From assembly GCA_028279305.1 (NCBI GenBank), contig JANQOA010000386.1:1-43476 (forward strand): DNA of 43,476 nucleotides, given 5' to 3'. A program made the translations under genes and the position numbers. Shown here one piece after another: positions 16,140 to 24,537 of the stretch. The DNA is from Pseudomonadales bacterium (GTDB lineage: Bacteria; Pseudomonadota; Gammaproteobacteria; Pseudomonadales; Azotimanducaceae). Below the pieces are notes generated by a model. That model was not told the origin of the DNA and did no database searches. It was given only the letters and a program-made list of their open reading frames with translations. How positions within the stretch are numbered: the first letter of the stretch is position 1; every line of letters begins with the position of its first letter.

Positions 16140-17321
16140 GTGAGCCAACGCAAAAAAGTTGTTCTGATCATTCCCACCTACAATGAGGTGGACAACATGC
16201 GGCCGCTGGTCACGCAATTGCAGCAACAGTTCCGGCACATGGCGCACGACATGCACATCCTGGTGGTGGATGATCACTCACCGGACCTGACCGCGGCCGC
16301 GGTGCGGATGCTGCAGCAAGACTACAACAACCTGCATCTGCTGGAAGGCAGCAAAGCCGGTCTGGGTGCGGCCTATGTGCGCGGCATGCGGCATGCGATA
16401 GATCACCTGCAGGCGGACGTGATTTTTGAGATGGATGCGGATCTCTCCCATGATCCGGCGGATGTGCCCAGGTTGATGGCCGCCATCGACGCCGGCGCGG
16501 ACCTGGTGATCGGCAGCCGTTATGTAAAAGGCGGCAGCATCAGTGCTGACTGGGGATGGCTGCGCAGGCTGAACTCCAGGGCCGGTAACCTGGCGGCCCG
16601 CTATATTGCAGGAATTGTTGGTGTAAACGACTGTACCGCCGGTTTCCGCGCCATCAGCGTGGAGCTGCTGCAACGTATCGATTTAGACCGGCTGCGGGTC
16701 CAGGGTTACGTTTTCCAGGTTGTGCTGCTGCATGCCGCGGTGGTGAACGGCGCCCGCGTTAAGGAGATTCCGGTGGACTTTGCCGACCGGGAGCACGGCC
16801 TGTCTAAACTCGGGGTACGCGATCTGCTCGAATTTGCCATGAATGTGTGGTGGATCCGCCTGCTCAGCGCCCGGGTGCTGGTGAAATTCCTGCTGGTGGG
16901 CGCGGTCGGCGTGCTGGTCAACCTGGGGTGTTTCTCGTTGTTTCTGCAGCTGGGCGTAAACAAATTTATCGCCTCCCCGCTGGCGGTGGAGATTTCCATC
17001 ATCAGCAACTTCCTGCTGAACAACTTCTGGACCTTCCGGCGCCGCGTTTCAACCGACCGCAAGCGCATTAAGGGGTTGAAATTTCACGCCGTTTCGCTGC
17101 TCTCCCTGGGCGTGAGCTTCGCCACCTTTGTGCTGCTGGCGGTGCTGTTACCCGACCACTCCCCCCAGCTTTATCAACTGGCCGGGATAATCCCCGCGGC
17201 TGCGGTTAACTACCTGCTGAACGCTTACTGGACATTCAAAGCGGCACCGCAACTGCCGGCTGATATCTCTAGCGCCCCGGAACCCGGCTACGGCATTCGT
17301 CTGCCTAACCCCCGGGGCTGA
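16140..17321 (+). CDS. Polyprenol-phosphate glycosyltransferase (GT2) fused to a GtrA-like membrane domain
   Basis: A 393-residue protein. Residues 1-235 are a family 2 glycosyltransferase of the DPM1 (polyprenyl-phosphate mannosyl/glucosyl transferase) kind: VVLIIPTYNEVDNM, VVDDHSPDLT, the EMDADLSHDP nucleotide-metal motif and GSRYVKGGS, then DCTAGFRAI. Residues about 245-375 form a GtrA-like domain with four membrane spans (KFLLVGAVGVLVNLGCFSLF, then NFLLNNFWTFRR). Such fusions make a lipid-linked sugar on the cytoplasmic face and are thought to help flip it for surface glycosylation. The start is GTG at 16140 with no strong ribosome site. It is a single gene behind an AT-rich promoter region. 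Confidence 0.9.
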   Translation: MSQRKKVVLIIPTYNEVDNMRPLVTQLQQQFRHMAHDMHILVVDDHSPDLTAAAVRMLQQDYNNLHLLEGSKAGLGAAYVRGMRHAIDHLQADVIFEMDADLSHDPADVPRLMAAIDAGADLVIGSRYVKGGSISADWGWLRRLNSRAGNLAARYIAGIVGVNDCTAGFRAISVELLQRIDLDRLRVQGYVFQVVLLHAAVVNGARVKEIPVDFADREHGLSKLGVRDLLEFAMNVWWIRLLSARVLVKFLLVGAVGVLVNLGCFSLFLQLGVNKFIASPLAVEISIISNFLLNNFWTFRRRVSTDRKRIKGLKFHAVSLLSLGVSFATFVLLAVLLPDHSPQLYQLAGIIPAAAVNYLLNAYWTFKAAPQLPADISSAPEPGYGIRLPNPRG

Positions 17322-17328
17322 CCACCGC

Positions 17329-18213
17329 TCAATCCGCAAGGTCACCCACCGCCTGCCAATAGGTGGACAACATATCGATATGCGCCTGGGGTGAAGCCAG
17401 GCCATCCCCCTGACCGCGCAGCGCCTGGGCCCGCACCGCCACGTAGTCAGCGCCTTCATCCCGCCAGGCTTCTATTTCACTGCGCCACAGCGCCGCTCCT
17501 GATTGATAATTCAGCAACGCCTCCAGGCCAAAATTCTCTTCGCTGCGCCCCTGTTGAGCCAGCGCCAGGCGTACCTGCGCCAACGCTTCCAGGTTCTGTT
17601 GCTGCCCGGAGCCAAATATAAAACCGTCCCCCAGGGCAGCGGCGCGGCGGAAGGCTACCGGTGCAAAACCACCGAACCAGACCGGGATGCTGCGTTTGGG
17701 CAGGGGTTTGAAACCGGCCCGGTCGACGCGGTGATGGTTACCGGTGAAGTCGACTACCGATTCGGTCCACAACCTGCGCATTAATTCAATCTGCTCCTCC
17801 TGGCGCCGGCCACGGTTGTCAAACGACTCGTTTAAGCTGTCGTACTCCACATAATTCCAGCCGGTGCCGACGCCGAGACGCAGCCGCTGGTTGGAGAGAA
17901 TGTCAATCTGCGCCGCCTGCTTGGCCACCAGCACCGTCTGGCGCTGGGGCAGAATCAGGATGCCGGTGACTAATTCCACCCGCCGCGTGCAGGCAGCCAG
18001 ATAACCAAACAGCACAAACGGCTCGTGAAAGGCATCCTGTTCCGTGTACGGCCCCCACAGCGCCGGCTCACGTTGATCATGGACCGCACCGATCACATGG
18101 TCGTAAGCCAGAATGTGGGAGTAGCCGAGCTCTTCCGCAGTCTGCGCCCAATCGCGGATCAATACCGGATCGTCACCAATCTCCTGATGTGGAAACACCA
18201 CGCCTATTTTCAT
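17329..18213 (-). CDS. LLM-class flavin-dependent oxidoreductase
   Basis: A 294-residue luciferase-like TIM-barrel protein of the F420/FMN type. Recognisable segments are MKIGVVFPHQEIGDDP, YDHVIGA at about 38-44, VTGILILPQRQTVLVAKQAAQIDILSNQRLRLGVGTGWNYVEYDSL (family signature around 85-130) and IPVWFGGFAPVAFRRAAALGDG. It is of the length and layout of the TIGR03619-like subfamily. Members act with F420 or FMN on varied substrates, and the sequence alone does not reveal the one used here. It lies divergently, 101 bases from the second LLM gene, hinting at shared regulation, although the two proteins are not close copies. Confidence 0.9.
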   Translation of the reverse strand: MKIGVVFPHQEIGDDPVLIRDWAQTAEELGYSHILAYDHVIGAVHDQREPALWGPYTEQDAFHEPFVLFGYLAACTRRVELVTGILILPQRQTVLVAKQAAQIDILSNQRLRLGVGTGWNYVEYDSLNESFDNRGRRQEEQIELMRRLWTESVVDFTGNHHRVDRAGFKPLPKRSIPVWFGGFAPVAFRRAAALGDGFIFGSGQQQNLEALAQVRLALAQQGRSEENFGLEALLNYQSGAALWRSEIEAWRDEGADYVAVRAQALRGQGDGLASPQAHIDMLSTYWQAVGDLAD

Positions 18214-18314
18214 GCAGCCCCCGGTGCCTGTGAACGCATATTACTGTTACATGTACTAATTTTGTCTGCAAGCCGGTACATTTGCAGACATCACTTTGCA
18301 GCCCGAGGACGGCA

Positions 18315-19229
18315 ATGGAATTTTTCCCCAACTATCCCGCAGGACAGGCTATGGACGTGCCGGAGTGGGCCCGGCAAAAGGAACAGGAAGGCTGGCACGG
18401 GATATGCGCCAGCGACCACTTCTGGGTTAACACCACGCGCTATCCACACGTATTTGTGGCCGCTACGCAGATGGCCTGCGCCACCCGCGCGGTCAGAATT
18501 ACCACGTCTTTCTGCAACAATCTGTTCCGTTCGCCGGTTGAGTTTGCTCAGGCCGCCTGGTCGCTGCAGGCTGCCAGCAACGGCCGTTTCGAAGCCGGCC
18601 TGGGCGCCGGCTGGGCGCAGGACGAAATAGAAGCCATCGGCGCCAACTACCCGCAACCCGGGCAACGGGTGAGCCGCTACGTCGAAGCGTTGGAGATTGT
18701 CCGGCAGCTTTTTAACACCGGCCAATGCACGTTTGCGGGGGAGTATTATCAGGTGAATATCAGCGGTGAGCATGCGCTGGCCACCGGCGCGGAAGCCCCC
18801 CTGCTGATTGGCAGCGCCGGCGGCCCGCGTACGCTCAGGGAGGTGACGCCCATAGTCGACCGCATCGAAATCAAAGCCAGCGCCAGGGCTACCCGGGTGG
18901 GGCATCTGGATTTTGGCATCATGGCGTCGGTGAGCGAAGACGAGGTGCTGGGCAACATCGAGCGGGTCCGGCAGGTCCGCGGCGATATTCCCATCGGTAT
19001 TTTCATCCTCACCGCCACCGGCGACAACGCCCAGGTAGCGGCGATGAAACAAGCCATGGGCAACGGTTACCTGGGCCGTTTCATGGGTGACCCGGCGGAG
19101 GTGGCAGCCGCCTTGCGCAGCCTCGGTGAAGCCGGCATCAACAGGGTACAGTTGACTGAGCTGGCATCGGGGACCCACAGCGCGCTGGCGCCGCTGCTGC
19201 TGTCCGGCGGCCGGGGAGGCGACACATGA
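18315..19229 (+). CDS. LLM-class flavin-dependent oxidoreductase, head of a three-gene operon
   Basis: A 304-residue luciferase-like barrel protein. It begins MEFFPNYPAGQAMDVPEWAR and shows HVFVAATQMACATRAVRITT, then RSPVEFAQAAWSLQAASNGRFEAGLGAGWAQDE, the family's flavin-site region, then PLLIGSAGGPRTLREVTPIVDRIE. I took the ATG at 18315 because GAGGAC lies 6 bases upstream; an in-frame TTG at 18282 would add 11 residues unlike the family. The next gene starts inside its stop (ATGA overlap), so it is translationally coupled to the SnoaL-like protein. The natural substrate is unknown. Confidence 0.87.
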   Translation: MEFFPNYPAGQAMDVPEWARQKEQEGWHGICASDHFWVNTTRYPHVFVAATQMACATRAVRITTSFCNNLFRSPVEFAQAAWSLQAASNGRFEAGLGAGWAQDEIEAIGANYPQPGQRVSRYVEALEIVRQLFNTGQCTFAGEYYQVNISGEHALATGAEAPLLIGSAGGPRTLREVTPIVDRIEIKASARATRVGHLDFGIMASVSEDEVLGNIERVRQVRGDIPIGIFILTATGDNAQVAAMKQAMGNGYLGRFMGDPAEVAAALRSLGEAGINRVQLTELASGTHSALAPLLLSGGRGGDT

Positions 19230-19738
19230 CGGCAATCCCGGACTGGCCGGCGTTTTATCACATCACCCGGCGTGTCTATGAATACGCATACGGCATCGAC
19301 AGCCGTGACTGGGAATTGTACCGGTCAATTTTCACCGACAAGATCCACATGGACTTCAGCTCTTACAGCGGCAACCCGGCGGCGGAGGTAAGCGCGGATA
19401 ACTGGGTAAGCGGTGTGAAGGTATTGTTTACCGGTTTGCAGGCCACCCAGCACCAGATGTCAAACCCACTGGTAGACGTGGATGGCCACCAGGCCCGCTG
19501 CCGCATGTACATGCAGGCGGAACATTTTTACGTCACCGATCGGGGCCAGGAAAGTTATACTCTGGGCGGCTATTACGATAACAAACTGGTGGACGGCGCA
19601 GAGGGCTGGAAGATCTGCGCCGTTACGCTGAACATGAACTGGCAAACCGGTAACCGGCAGATCATGGCGCAAGCCCGGGCGGCGGGCGCGGCGCTGCTGG
19701 AGCAGGCGGACGGGATGGAGAGACCGGACAATGGGTGA
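19226..19738 (+). CDS. SnoaL-like (NTF2-fold) protein
   Basis: A 170-residue protein of the NTF2-like superfamily, SnoaL_4 type, as seen in small hydratases, isomerases and ring-hydroxylating accessory proteins. Landmarks are YEYAYGIDSRDWELYRSIFTDKI, ATQHQMSNPLVDVDGHQARC (beta-sheet core with a His often catalytic in the fold) and GGYYDNKLVDGAEGWKICAVTLN. It overlaps the LLM gene by 4 bases and the next gene by 8 bases, so all three products likely act in one pathway. NTF2-fold partners of LLM enzymes occur in steroid and polyketide or aromatic catabolism, but nothing here fixes the substrate. Confidence 0.85.
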   Translation: MTAIPDWPAFYHITRRVYEYAYGIDSRDWELYRSIFTDKIHMDFSSYSGNPAAEVSADNWVSGVKVLFTGLQATQHQMSNPLVDVDGHQARCRMYMQAEHFYVTDRGQESYTLGGYYDNKLVDGAEGWKICAVTLNMNWQTGNRQIMAQARAAGAALLEQADGMERPDNG

Positions 19739-20762
19739 CAACGTAGACAACATCCGCGCCCAGGCGCACATCCATCATGCCTATCTGCTGGGCCTGCAGC
19801 TGATGGTGTCAACACGCAAGGATCCGCAGACGGTGGGGGATTGGATGTTCCGTCTGTTCCGCCGCCAGCACCTGGATAAGTTTCTGTCCAGCTTTGACAA
19901 GCTGGGCCTGGCCGGTCTGCCCGACGCGGTCGCCTGCGCCAAATATCACGTGCTATCCAACAACATGGGCGGCGTCGGCGTGGAATACATGGCGGAGAGC
20001 GAGCGCAAAGCCTGGGTACGGTTCCGTTATCCGCGCTGGATGTACCACGGTCCCACGCTGTGCGGTGTGCCGCTGGAGGTCAGCCGCGGCTTTCTCAACG
20101 GCTGGTACGCTCACAACGGCGTGTCGCTGGGTAACCCGCGCCTGGGCTATGTCTGTGTCAGTGAAGACATGACCGGAGAATTCGGTTTGTGCGGCTACTT
20201 CAAGGAATACGACCAGGATCTGGCGCCGGAGCAGCGCCTGCAGTTTGCCAAGGGTGAACTGCCGCCGCCGTATGTTGCCGCGGATCAGCCCGCACCCCCC
20301 GCTGACGTGTGGAATCCGCTGCGCCTGGAGAAAGCCAACCGCAACTATGCGCTGGACTACATCCGCAACGGCTTATGTGAACTGGCGCAAGTGATTGGTG
20401 AAGAGGAGTGCCGCGAACTGGGCTCGCTGGCGGCGCGCCTGATCGGCCTGCAATATTTTCAGGAAACCGCCGCCATGGTGGGCGCCGCGGATGGCGGCCT
20501 GCAGGACGCCGCCGCTTACCTGCGGGCCATGTTCGACGGCATGGGCGACCAGGTTACCGTGCAGGACTCGGAGCGGATGGTCACCCTGCAGCATGGCGGG
20601 CTGCGCGCGGTGCGCGGCTTAGCCGACCAGGAGCGGCAACTGGTGCTGAGCTGCTGGGCTGAACTGTGGGCCGGCGCGGTAAGTTCTCAACGGCAGTTGA
20701 AAAACCTGCAATGGGAAGCCCACGGCGAGGGCATGACCTGGCAGTTAACCGAGCGCGTCTGA
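19731..20762 (+). CDS. Uncharacterised protein, third gene of the LLM-SnoaL operon
   Basis: A 343-residue soluble protein that I do not recognise with confidence. It has two halves that each end in a similar way: residues about 100-190 (CGVPLEVSRGFLNGWYAHNGVSLGNPRLGYV, then GLCGYFKEYDQDLAPEQRL) and about 230-340 (CELAQVIGEEECRELGSLAARLIG, then LSCWAELWAGAVSSQRQL). The second half recalls the L-2-amino-thiazoline-4-carboxylate-hydrolase-like fold, but this is only a resemblance by eye. No signal peptide or membrane span is present, and several Cys residues are spaced without a known metal motif. It overlaps the SnoaL gene by 8 bases, and its stop is 4 bases from the convergent paaE stop. Confidence 0.75.
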   Translation: MGDNVDNIRAQAHIHHAYLLGLQLMVSTRKDPQTVGDWMFRLFRRQHLDKFLSSFDKLGLAGLPDAVACAKYHVLSNNMGGVGVEYMAESERKAWVRFRYPRWMYHGPTLCGVPLEVSRGFLNGWYAHNGVSLGNPRLGYVCVSEDMTGEFGLCGYFKEYDQDLAPEQRLQFAKGELPPPYVAADQPAPPADVWNPLRLEKANRNYALDYIRNGLCELAQVIGEEECRELGSLAARLIGLQYFQETAAMVGAADGGLQDAAAYLRAMFDGMGDQVTVQDSERMVTLQHGGLRAVRGLADQERQLVLSCWAELWAGAVSSQRQLKNLQWEAHGEGMTWQLTERV

Positions 20763-20766
20763 ATGC

Positions 20767-21849
20767 TCAGATGACGTCAAAATCCACCAGCACCGAGTTG
20801 CTGATCGGGTGCGCCTGACAGGTCAGCACAAACCCCTCGGACACCTCGTCCGCGGACAAGGCATGATTCAGGTCCATGTCCACCTGCCCTTCCAGCACCC
20901 TGGCTTTACAGGTGGCGCAGACTCCGCCTTTGCAGGAGAACGGCAGGTCCAGGCCGCTTTCCATGGCCCCGTCGAGAATATTGCCGCCGTCCGCGGTTAA
21001 CTCAAAAGACACTTCCCGGCCGCCGGACCGAACCCGCACCTGGGTGGTTAAACCCGCGTACTCCCGCGCCCGTGCATGGTGCTTTTCGATCGCCTGACGG
21101 GCATCTTCAGCAGATGCAAAAAACAGCTCGTAGTGGATGTGCGACTCATCGATACCGGTGGCTCGCAAGCCCCGGGACACTTCCGAAATCATGCCTTCCG
21201 GGCCGCACAGAAAAAACTCATCAAAACCCGCTATATCAATCAGCCGGTTGTTGAGTTCACCGCCATTGCGGTTGTTGATACGGCCGTTGAGAATCGGCGC
21301 ATCCTGGTTTTCCCGGCTGAAGATATTGATCCACTGCAGGCGCTGCAGATAGCGGTTTTTCAGCCACAACAACTGTTCGCGGAAAATAATGTCCGCGGAT
21401 CTGCGGTTACCGTACAGCAGCGTCACCCGGCTCTCAGGCTCTGCAGCCAGCACGCTCTTGACTATGGATATCACCGGTGTGATGCCGGAACCCGCTGCGA
21501 TACATAAATAGTTCTTAGCCTTTGCGGGGTCCAACGGGGTGTAAAACCGTCCGTCCGGAGGCAGCGCCCGCACCCGGCTGCCGGTGCAGAAGTGGCTGTG
21601 CGCGTATTCCGAGAACACCCCGCCGTCAATTTTCTTAATCGCCACCGCCAACGGTTCGCCCACCGCCGCGCAGATGGAGTAACTGCGGCGCACCTCCTCG
21701 CCATTGATCTCCGCGGCAAAGGTCAGGTACTGCCCCTGGATAAACTCATACTCCGCCGCCAGCGGTTCCGGAACCGCAAATTCTACGTACAGCGTGTTGT
21801 TGGGTTCAGCATGGGTCCGCGCTACGGTTAGCTCATGAAACTGCGGCAT
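20767..21849 (-). CDS. paaE: Phenylacetyl-CoA 1,2-epoxidase reductase PaaE
   Basis: A 360-residue reductase that passes electrons from NAD(P)H via FAD and a [2Fe-2S] cluster to the PaaABC epoxidase. The ferredoxin-reductase part shows RRSYSICAAVGEPL (flavin site), the NAD-binding IAAGSGITPVISIVKS and FFLCGPEGMI. The C-terminal ferredoxin domain has FSCKGGVCATCKARV (three cluster Cys) and the fourth Cys in GFVLTCQAHP. The start is ATG at 21849 with AGGGG 6 bases upstream; the frame opens at a TTG overlapping paaD's stop. It is the last gene of paaABCDE and the only part of the pathway besides the epoxidase in this window; paaG, paaZ, paaJ, paaH and paaK are absent. Confidence 0.93.
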   Translation of the reverse strand: MPQFHELTVARTHAEPNNTLYVEFAVPEPLAAEYEFIQGQYLTFAAEINGEEVRRSYSICAAVGEPLAVAIKKIDGGVFSEYAHSHFCTGSRVRALPPDGRFYTPLDPAKAKNYLCIAAGSGITPVISIVKSVLAAEPESRVTLLYGNRRSADIIFREQLLWLKNRYLQRLQWINIFSRENQDAPILNGRINNRNGGELNNRLIDIAGFDEFFLCGPEGMISEVSRGLRATGIDESHIHYELFFASAEDARQAIEKHHARAREYAGLTTQVRVRSGGREVSFELTADGGNILDGAMESGLDLPFSCKGGVCATCKARVLEGQVDMDLNHALSADEVSEGFVLTCQAHPISNSVLVDFDVI

Positions 21850-21863
21850 AACAGGCCCCTGTA

Positions 21864-22391
21864 TCAAATCGGTTTGAAATAGTCGAACGGTTCACCGCAA
21901 TCCCGGCAGGACATCAGAGATTTACAGGCAGTGGAACCAAAAGCGCTGACCTGCCGGGTGGCGGTACTGCCGCATTGCGGGCAGCGGGTATCCCCGGGCG
22001 GGGCAATTCCGTATTCGCGCAGCACTTTACGGGTAGCCGGGGCCAGCCAGTCGGTGGTCCAGGCCGGCGCCAGGCGGATGTCTACCTTAACCCGCAGCCA
22101 TCCCGCAGCGTGCAGCACGCTTTTGATATCCGCTACCATCTGGGTCAGGGCCGGGCAGCCGGAATAAGTGGGTGTCACCACCACCTGCACTTCCGGCTGG
22201 CCGCCCGCGCAGGGAGCCCCGCTGAGCCTGACATCCTGCAAAACGCCAAGCTCCCAGAGACTGAGCACGGGAATTTCCGGGTCTTTAACCTCATCCAGGA
22301 GCCTGAACAATTGCGGGTGGGCTGATTCCCGGCGCCGGCTGTTCAACTCAAAGCGCGCCTGGGGCAGCAGGGATAACTCACTCACTGTCAT
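21864..22391 (-). CDS. paaD: Phenylacetyl-CoA epoxidase accessory protein PaaD
   Basis: A 175-residue PaaD (PaaJ)-type protein, thought to help maturation of the epoxidase metal centre. The DUF59/MIP18-like domain covers the first 110 residues (LLDEVKDPEIPVLSLWELGV and TPTYSGCPALTQMVADI with the conserved Cys). The C-terminal 45 residues form a zinc-ribbon-like CPQCGS, then SCRDCGEPFDYFKPI. I used ATG 22391; a GTG at 22415 would add eight residues and neither has a good ribosome site, because GGAG abuts the ATG. It lies 39 bases after paaC and 14 bases before paaE. Confidence 0.9.
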   Translation of the reverse strand: MTVSELSLLPQARFELNSRRRESAHPQLFRLLDEVKDPEIPVLSLWELGVLQDVRLSGAPCAGGQPEVQVVVTPTYSGCPALTQMVADIKSVLHAAGWLRVKVDIRLAPAWTTDWLAPATRKVLREYGIAPPGDTRCPQCGSTATRQVSAFGSTACKSLMSCRDCGEPFDYFKPI

Positions 22392-22430
22392 CTCCACACC
22401 CGGACACCATTTCACCCGGCAGCATGCCGG

Positions 22431-23198
22431 TCACCATTGCAGGCCCGGGTAAGCGCGCTGCATGAACTGCATCTCGCCCAGCATGCGGCCCAGATGTTCG
22501 GTATGCACACCGTCACGCCCGCCGCTTACCTGCCAATCGTCCGCCGGCAGTTGCAGGTTTACCTCCTGCACCAGCGCAGCCACCTGCAGCCGCCATGGTT
22601 CGTGCAGGCTGGTCCGGTCAACGGCGATGCCGCCGCTGAGTAGCCCGGCTTCCGCGTCCCGGGCCTGGAACAACTCTCCCACGTAACCCCACAGTTCATC
22701 CAGAGCCGCCTGGGCGCGCTGATTGCTTTCCGCCGTGCCCAGGCCCAGCCGCCGCATCCACTCCCTGCTGCGGCGCAGATGGTAACGGATTTCTTTTACC
22801 GCCTTGGCGGCAACCGCCGCCAGGGTCGGGTCCGCGGAATTTTGCAGCCGGCCGTAAAACAAAGTCTCAAATTCGTCCAACAGATATTGCCGCACCATGG
22901 TAAAAGCGAAGTCACCCCGGGGCAGTTCCACAATCAGCAGATTCTTGAACTCGTGCGCATCACGCAAAAACGCCAGCTCATCTTCCGACCGGCCCAGCGC
23001 ATCTCCGGCATACTGCAGCAGCAGCCGCGCCCGCCCCAGGTAGTCCAGCCCGGTATTGGCAATGGCAATATCTTCTTCCAGCCACGGCGCGTCCGCGCAC
23101 CATTCACACAGCCGCTGGCTGTGCACCAGCGCGTCATCCGCCAGGCCCAGGGCATAGTCGGCGGCGGTTTGTTGCATGGTCGGATTGTTGTTGGCCAT
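22431..23198 (-). CDS. paaC: Phenylacetyl-CoA epoxidase subunit PaaC
   Basis: A 255-residue ferritin-like subunit that holds the structure of the PaaAC heterodimer; it lacks the full di-iron ligand set of PaaA. Recognisable stretches are ADDALVHSQRLCEWC, LEEDIAIANTGLDYLGRARLL, FKNLLIVELPRGDFAFTMVRQYL and the C-terminal GRDGVHTEHLGRMLGEMQFMQR. The ATG at 23198 has GGAGG 6 bases upstream. A GTG at 23213 overlapping paaB's stop is a less likely start. Length is normal for the family. Confidence 0.93.
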   Translation of the reverse strand: MANNNPTMQQTAADYALGLADDALVHSQRLCEWCADAPWLEEDIAIANTGLDYLGRARLLLQYAGDALGRSEDELAFLRDAHEFKNLLIVELPRGDFAFTMVRQYLLDEFETLFYGRLQNSADPTLAAVAAKAVKEIRYHLRRSREWMRRLGLGTAESNQRAQAALDELWGYVGELFQARDAEAGLLSGGIAVDRTSLHEPWRLQVAALVQEVNLQLPADDWQVSGGRDGVHTEHLGRMLGEMQFMQRAYPGLQW

Positions 23199-23209
23199 CA
23201 GCGCCTCCC

Positions 23210-23494
23210 TCACATGTTGTCTACGCCGTCCGGCAGCTTGTAGTGGGTGGCGTGGCGGTAGGGTTTATCGTCCATGGGGTCGTAAAACGAAGCCACGTCA
23301 GACTCCTGGGAGGCGTGGATATGGCGGGACTCCACCACCCAGATACTGGCGCCTTCACTGCGCCGGATATAGGTTTCGCGCGCATACTCCAACGCCTGTT
23401 CAGCGTCATGGGCGTGCAGGCTGCCAACGTGGATATGGTCCAGGCCGCGCCGGCCGCGTACAAATACCTCAAACAAAGGGCTTAACTCACTCAT
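23210..23494 (-). CDS. paaB: Phenylacetyl-CoA epoxidase subunit PaaB
   Basis: A 94-residue PaaB, the small subunit that bridges PaaAC units of the epoxidase. It matches the family throughout: [38 protein letters not shown], then the [11 protein letters not shown] and [17 protein letters not shown] segments. Its ATG lies 8 bases inside the end of paaA, and its stop is 11 bases before the paaC ATG. The tight spacing keeps the subunits in step. Confidence 0.95.
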   Translation of the reverse strand: MSELSPLFEVFVRGRRGLDHIHVGSLHAHDAEQALEYARETYIRRSEGASIWVVESRHIHASQESDVASFYDPMDDKPYRHATHYKLPDGVDNM

Positions 23495-24428
23495 CCGCTT
23501 GCTCCCCCTGCCGGGCTGTATACGCCTGCACCGCTGCCCGCACCCAGGCGCCGTTGTCGTGGGCTTGCCTGTGGGTGGCCAGACGCTGGCGGTTGCAGGG
23601 GCCGTTGCCGCTGATCACCCGGGAAAACTCTTCCCAATCAATGGCACCGAAATCATAGTGGCCGCGCGTTTCGTTCCACTTAAGGTCAGCGTCGGGGATG
23701 CGCAGGCCGATAATGTCCGCCTGGGGCACCGTCTGATCAACAAACTTCTGCCGCAACTCATCGTTGCCGGCACGCTTGATCTTCCAGACCATGGACTGCG
23801 CCGAGTGGGCTGATTCCCCGTCGTGGGGGCCGAACATCATCAGCGACGGCCACCACCAGCGGTCTAGTGCATCCTGGGCCATGGCCTTCTGCGCATCATC
23901 CCCGGCACACAGCGCCACCATAATCTGATACCCCTGGCGCTGATGGAAACTTTCCTCTTTGCAGATGCGCACCATGGCTCTTGCATAGGGCCCGTAAGAT
24001 GTACGTTGCAGGGAGATCTGATTAACAATTGCAGCGCCGTCCACCAGCCAGCCGATGGCGCCGATATCCGCCCAGGTCAGGGACGGGTAATTAAAGATGG
24101 AGGCATATTTGGCGCGCCCCTCATGCAGCGCGTCAATCAACTCTTCACGGCTGGCGCCGAGGGTTTCCGTGGCACTGTACAGATACAGCCCGTGGCCGGC
24201 TTCATCCTGGATTTTCGCCAGCAGCACGGATTTGCGCTCCAGCGTCGGCGCCCTGCTCAGCCAGTTACCCTCGGGCTGCATGCCAATCACTTCCGAATGG
24301 GCATGCTGCGACATCTGCCGGATCAGATTCTTGCGGTACGCCTCCGGCATCCAGTCTTTGGGTTCTATCTTTTCTTCAGCGGCAATTTTGCCGTCGAAAA
24401 AGTCCTGCAGTGAACTCGCTTCACTCAT
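23487..24428 (-). CDS. paaA: Phenylacetyl-CoA 1,2-epoxidase catalytic subunit PaaA
   Basis: A 313-residue di-iron ferritin-like oxygenase that converts phenylacetyl-CoA to the ring 1,2-epoxide. The two ligand motifs are visible as [13 protein letters not shown] (E-x-x-H, about residue 92-95) and [13 protein letters not shown] (E-x-x-H, about 175-180). Other conserved parts are [27 protein letters not shown] and [16 protein letters not shown]. The frame is open far upstream, but the ATG at 24428 gives the standard length and the upstream part lies in the divergent promoter. First gene of the paaABCDE operon, facing the PaaX repressor gene. Confidence 0.95.
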   Translation of the reverse strand: MSEASSLQDFFDGKIAAEEKIEPKDWMPEAYRKNLIRQMSQHAHSEVIGMQPEGNWLSRAPTLERKSVLLAKIQDEAGHGLYLYSATETLGASREELIDALHEGRAKYASIFNYPSLTWADIGAIGWLVDGAAIVNQISLQRTSYGPYARAMVRICKEESFHQRQGYQIMVALCAGDDAQKAMAQDALDRWWWPSLMMFGPHDGESAHSAQSMVWKIKRAGNDELRQKFVDQTVPQADIIGLRIPDADLKWNETRGHYDFGAIDWEEFSRVISGNGPCNRQRLATHRQAHDNGAWVRAAVQAYTARQGEQADE

Positions 24429-24459
24429 GACCGTTCCCCGGTGTGGCAACATTGCGGAA

Positions 24460-24483
24460 AATATGACACCATATTCCGAATAT
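24460..24483. promoter_or_regulatory. Overlapping inverted repeats in the paaA-paaX divergent promoter
   Basis: AATATG-ACAC-CATATT (24460-24475) overlaps ATATTC-C-GAATAT (24471-24483), two perfect 6-bp inverted repeats in the AT-rich gap 24429-24537. The site is placed to control both paaA and paaX and is the best candidate for the PaaX operator. The E. coli PaaX box was not recognised, so the assignment is by position. Confidence 0.45.
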
Positions 24484-24537
24484 TTCAATATTTTTTGTAT
24501 CATTTTAAATGTTCCATCATTTTCGTGAAATAAGCCT

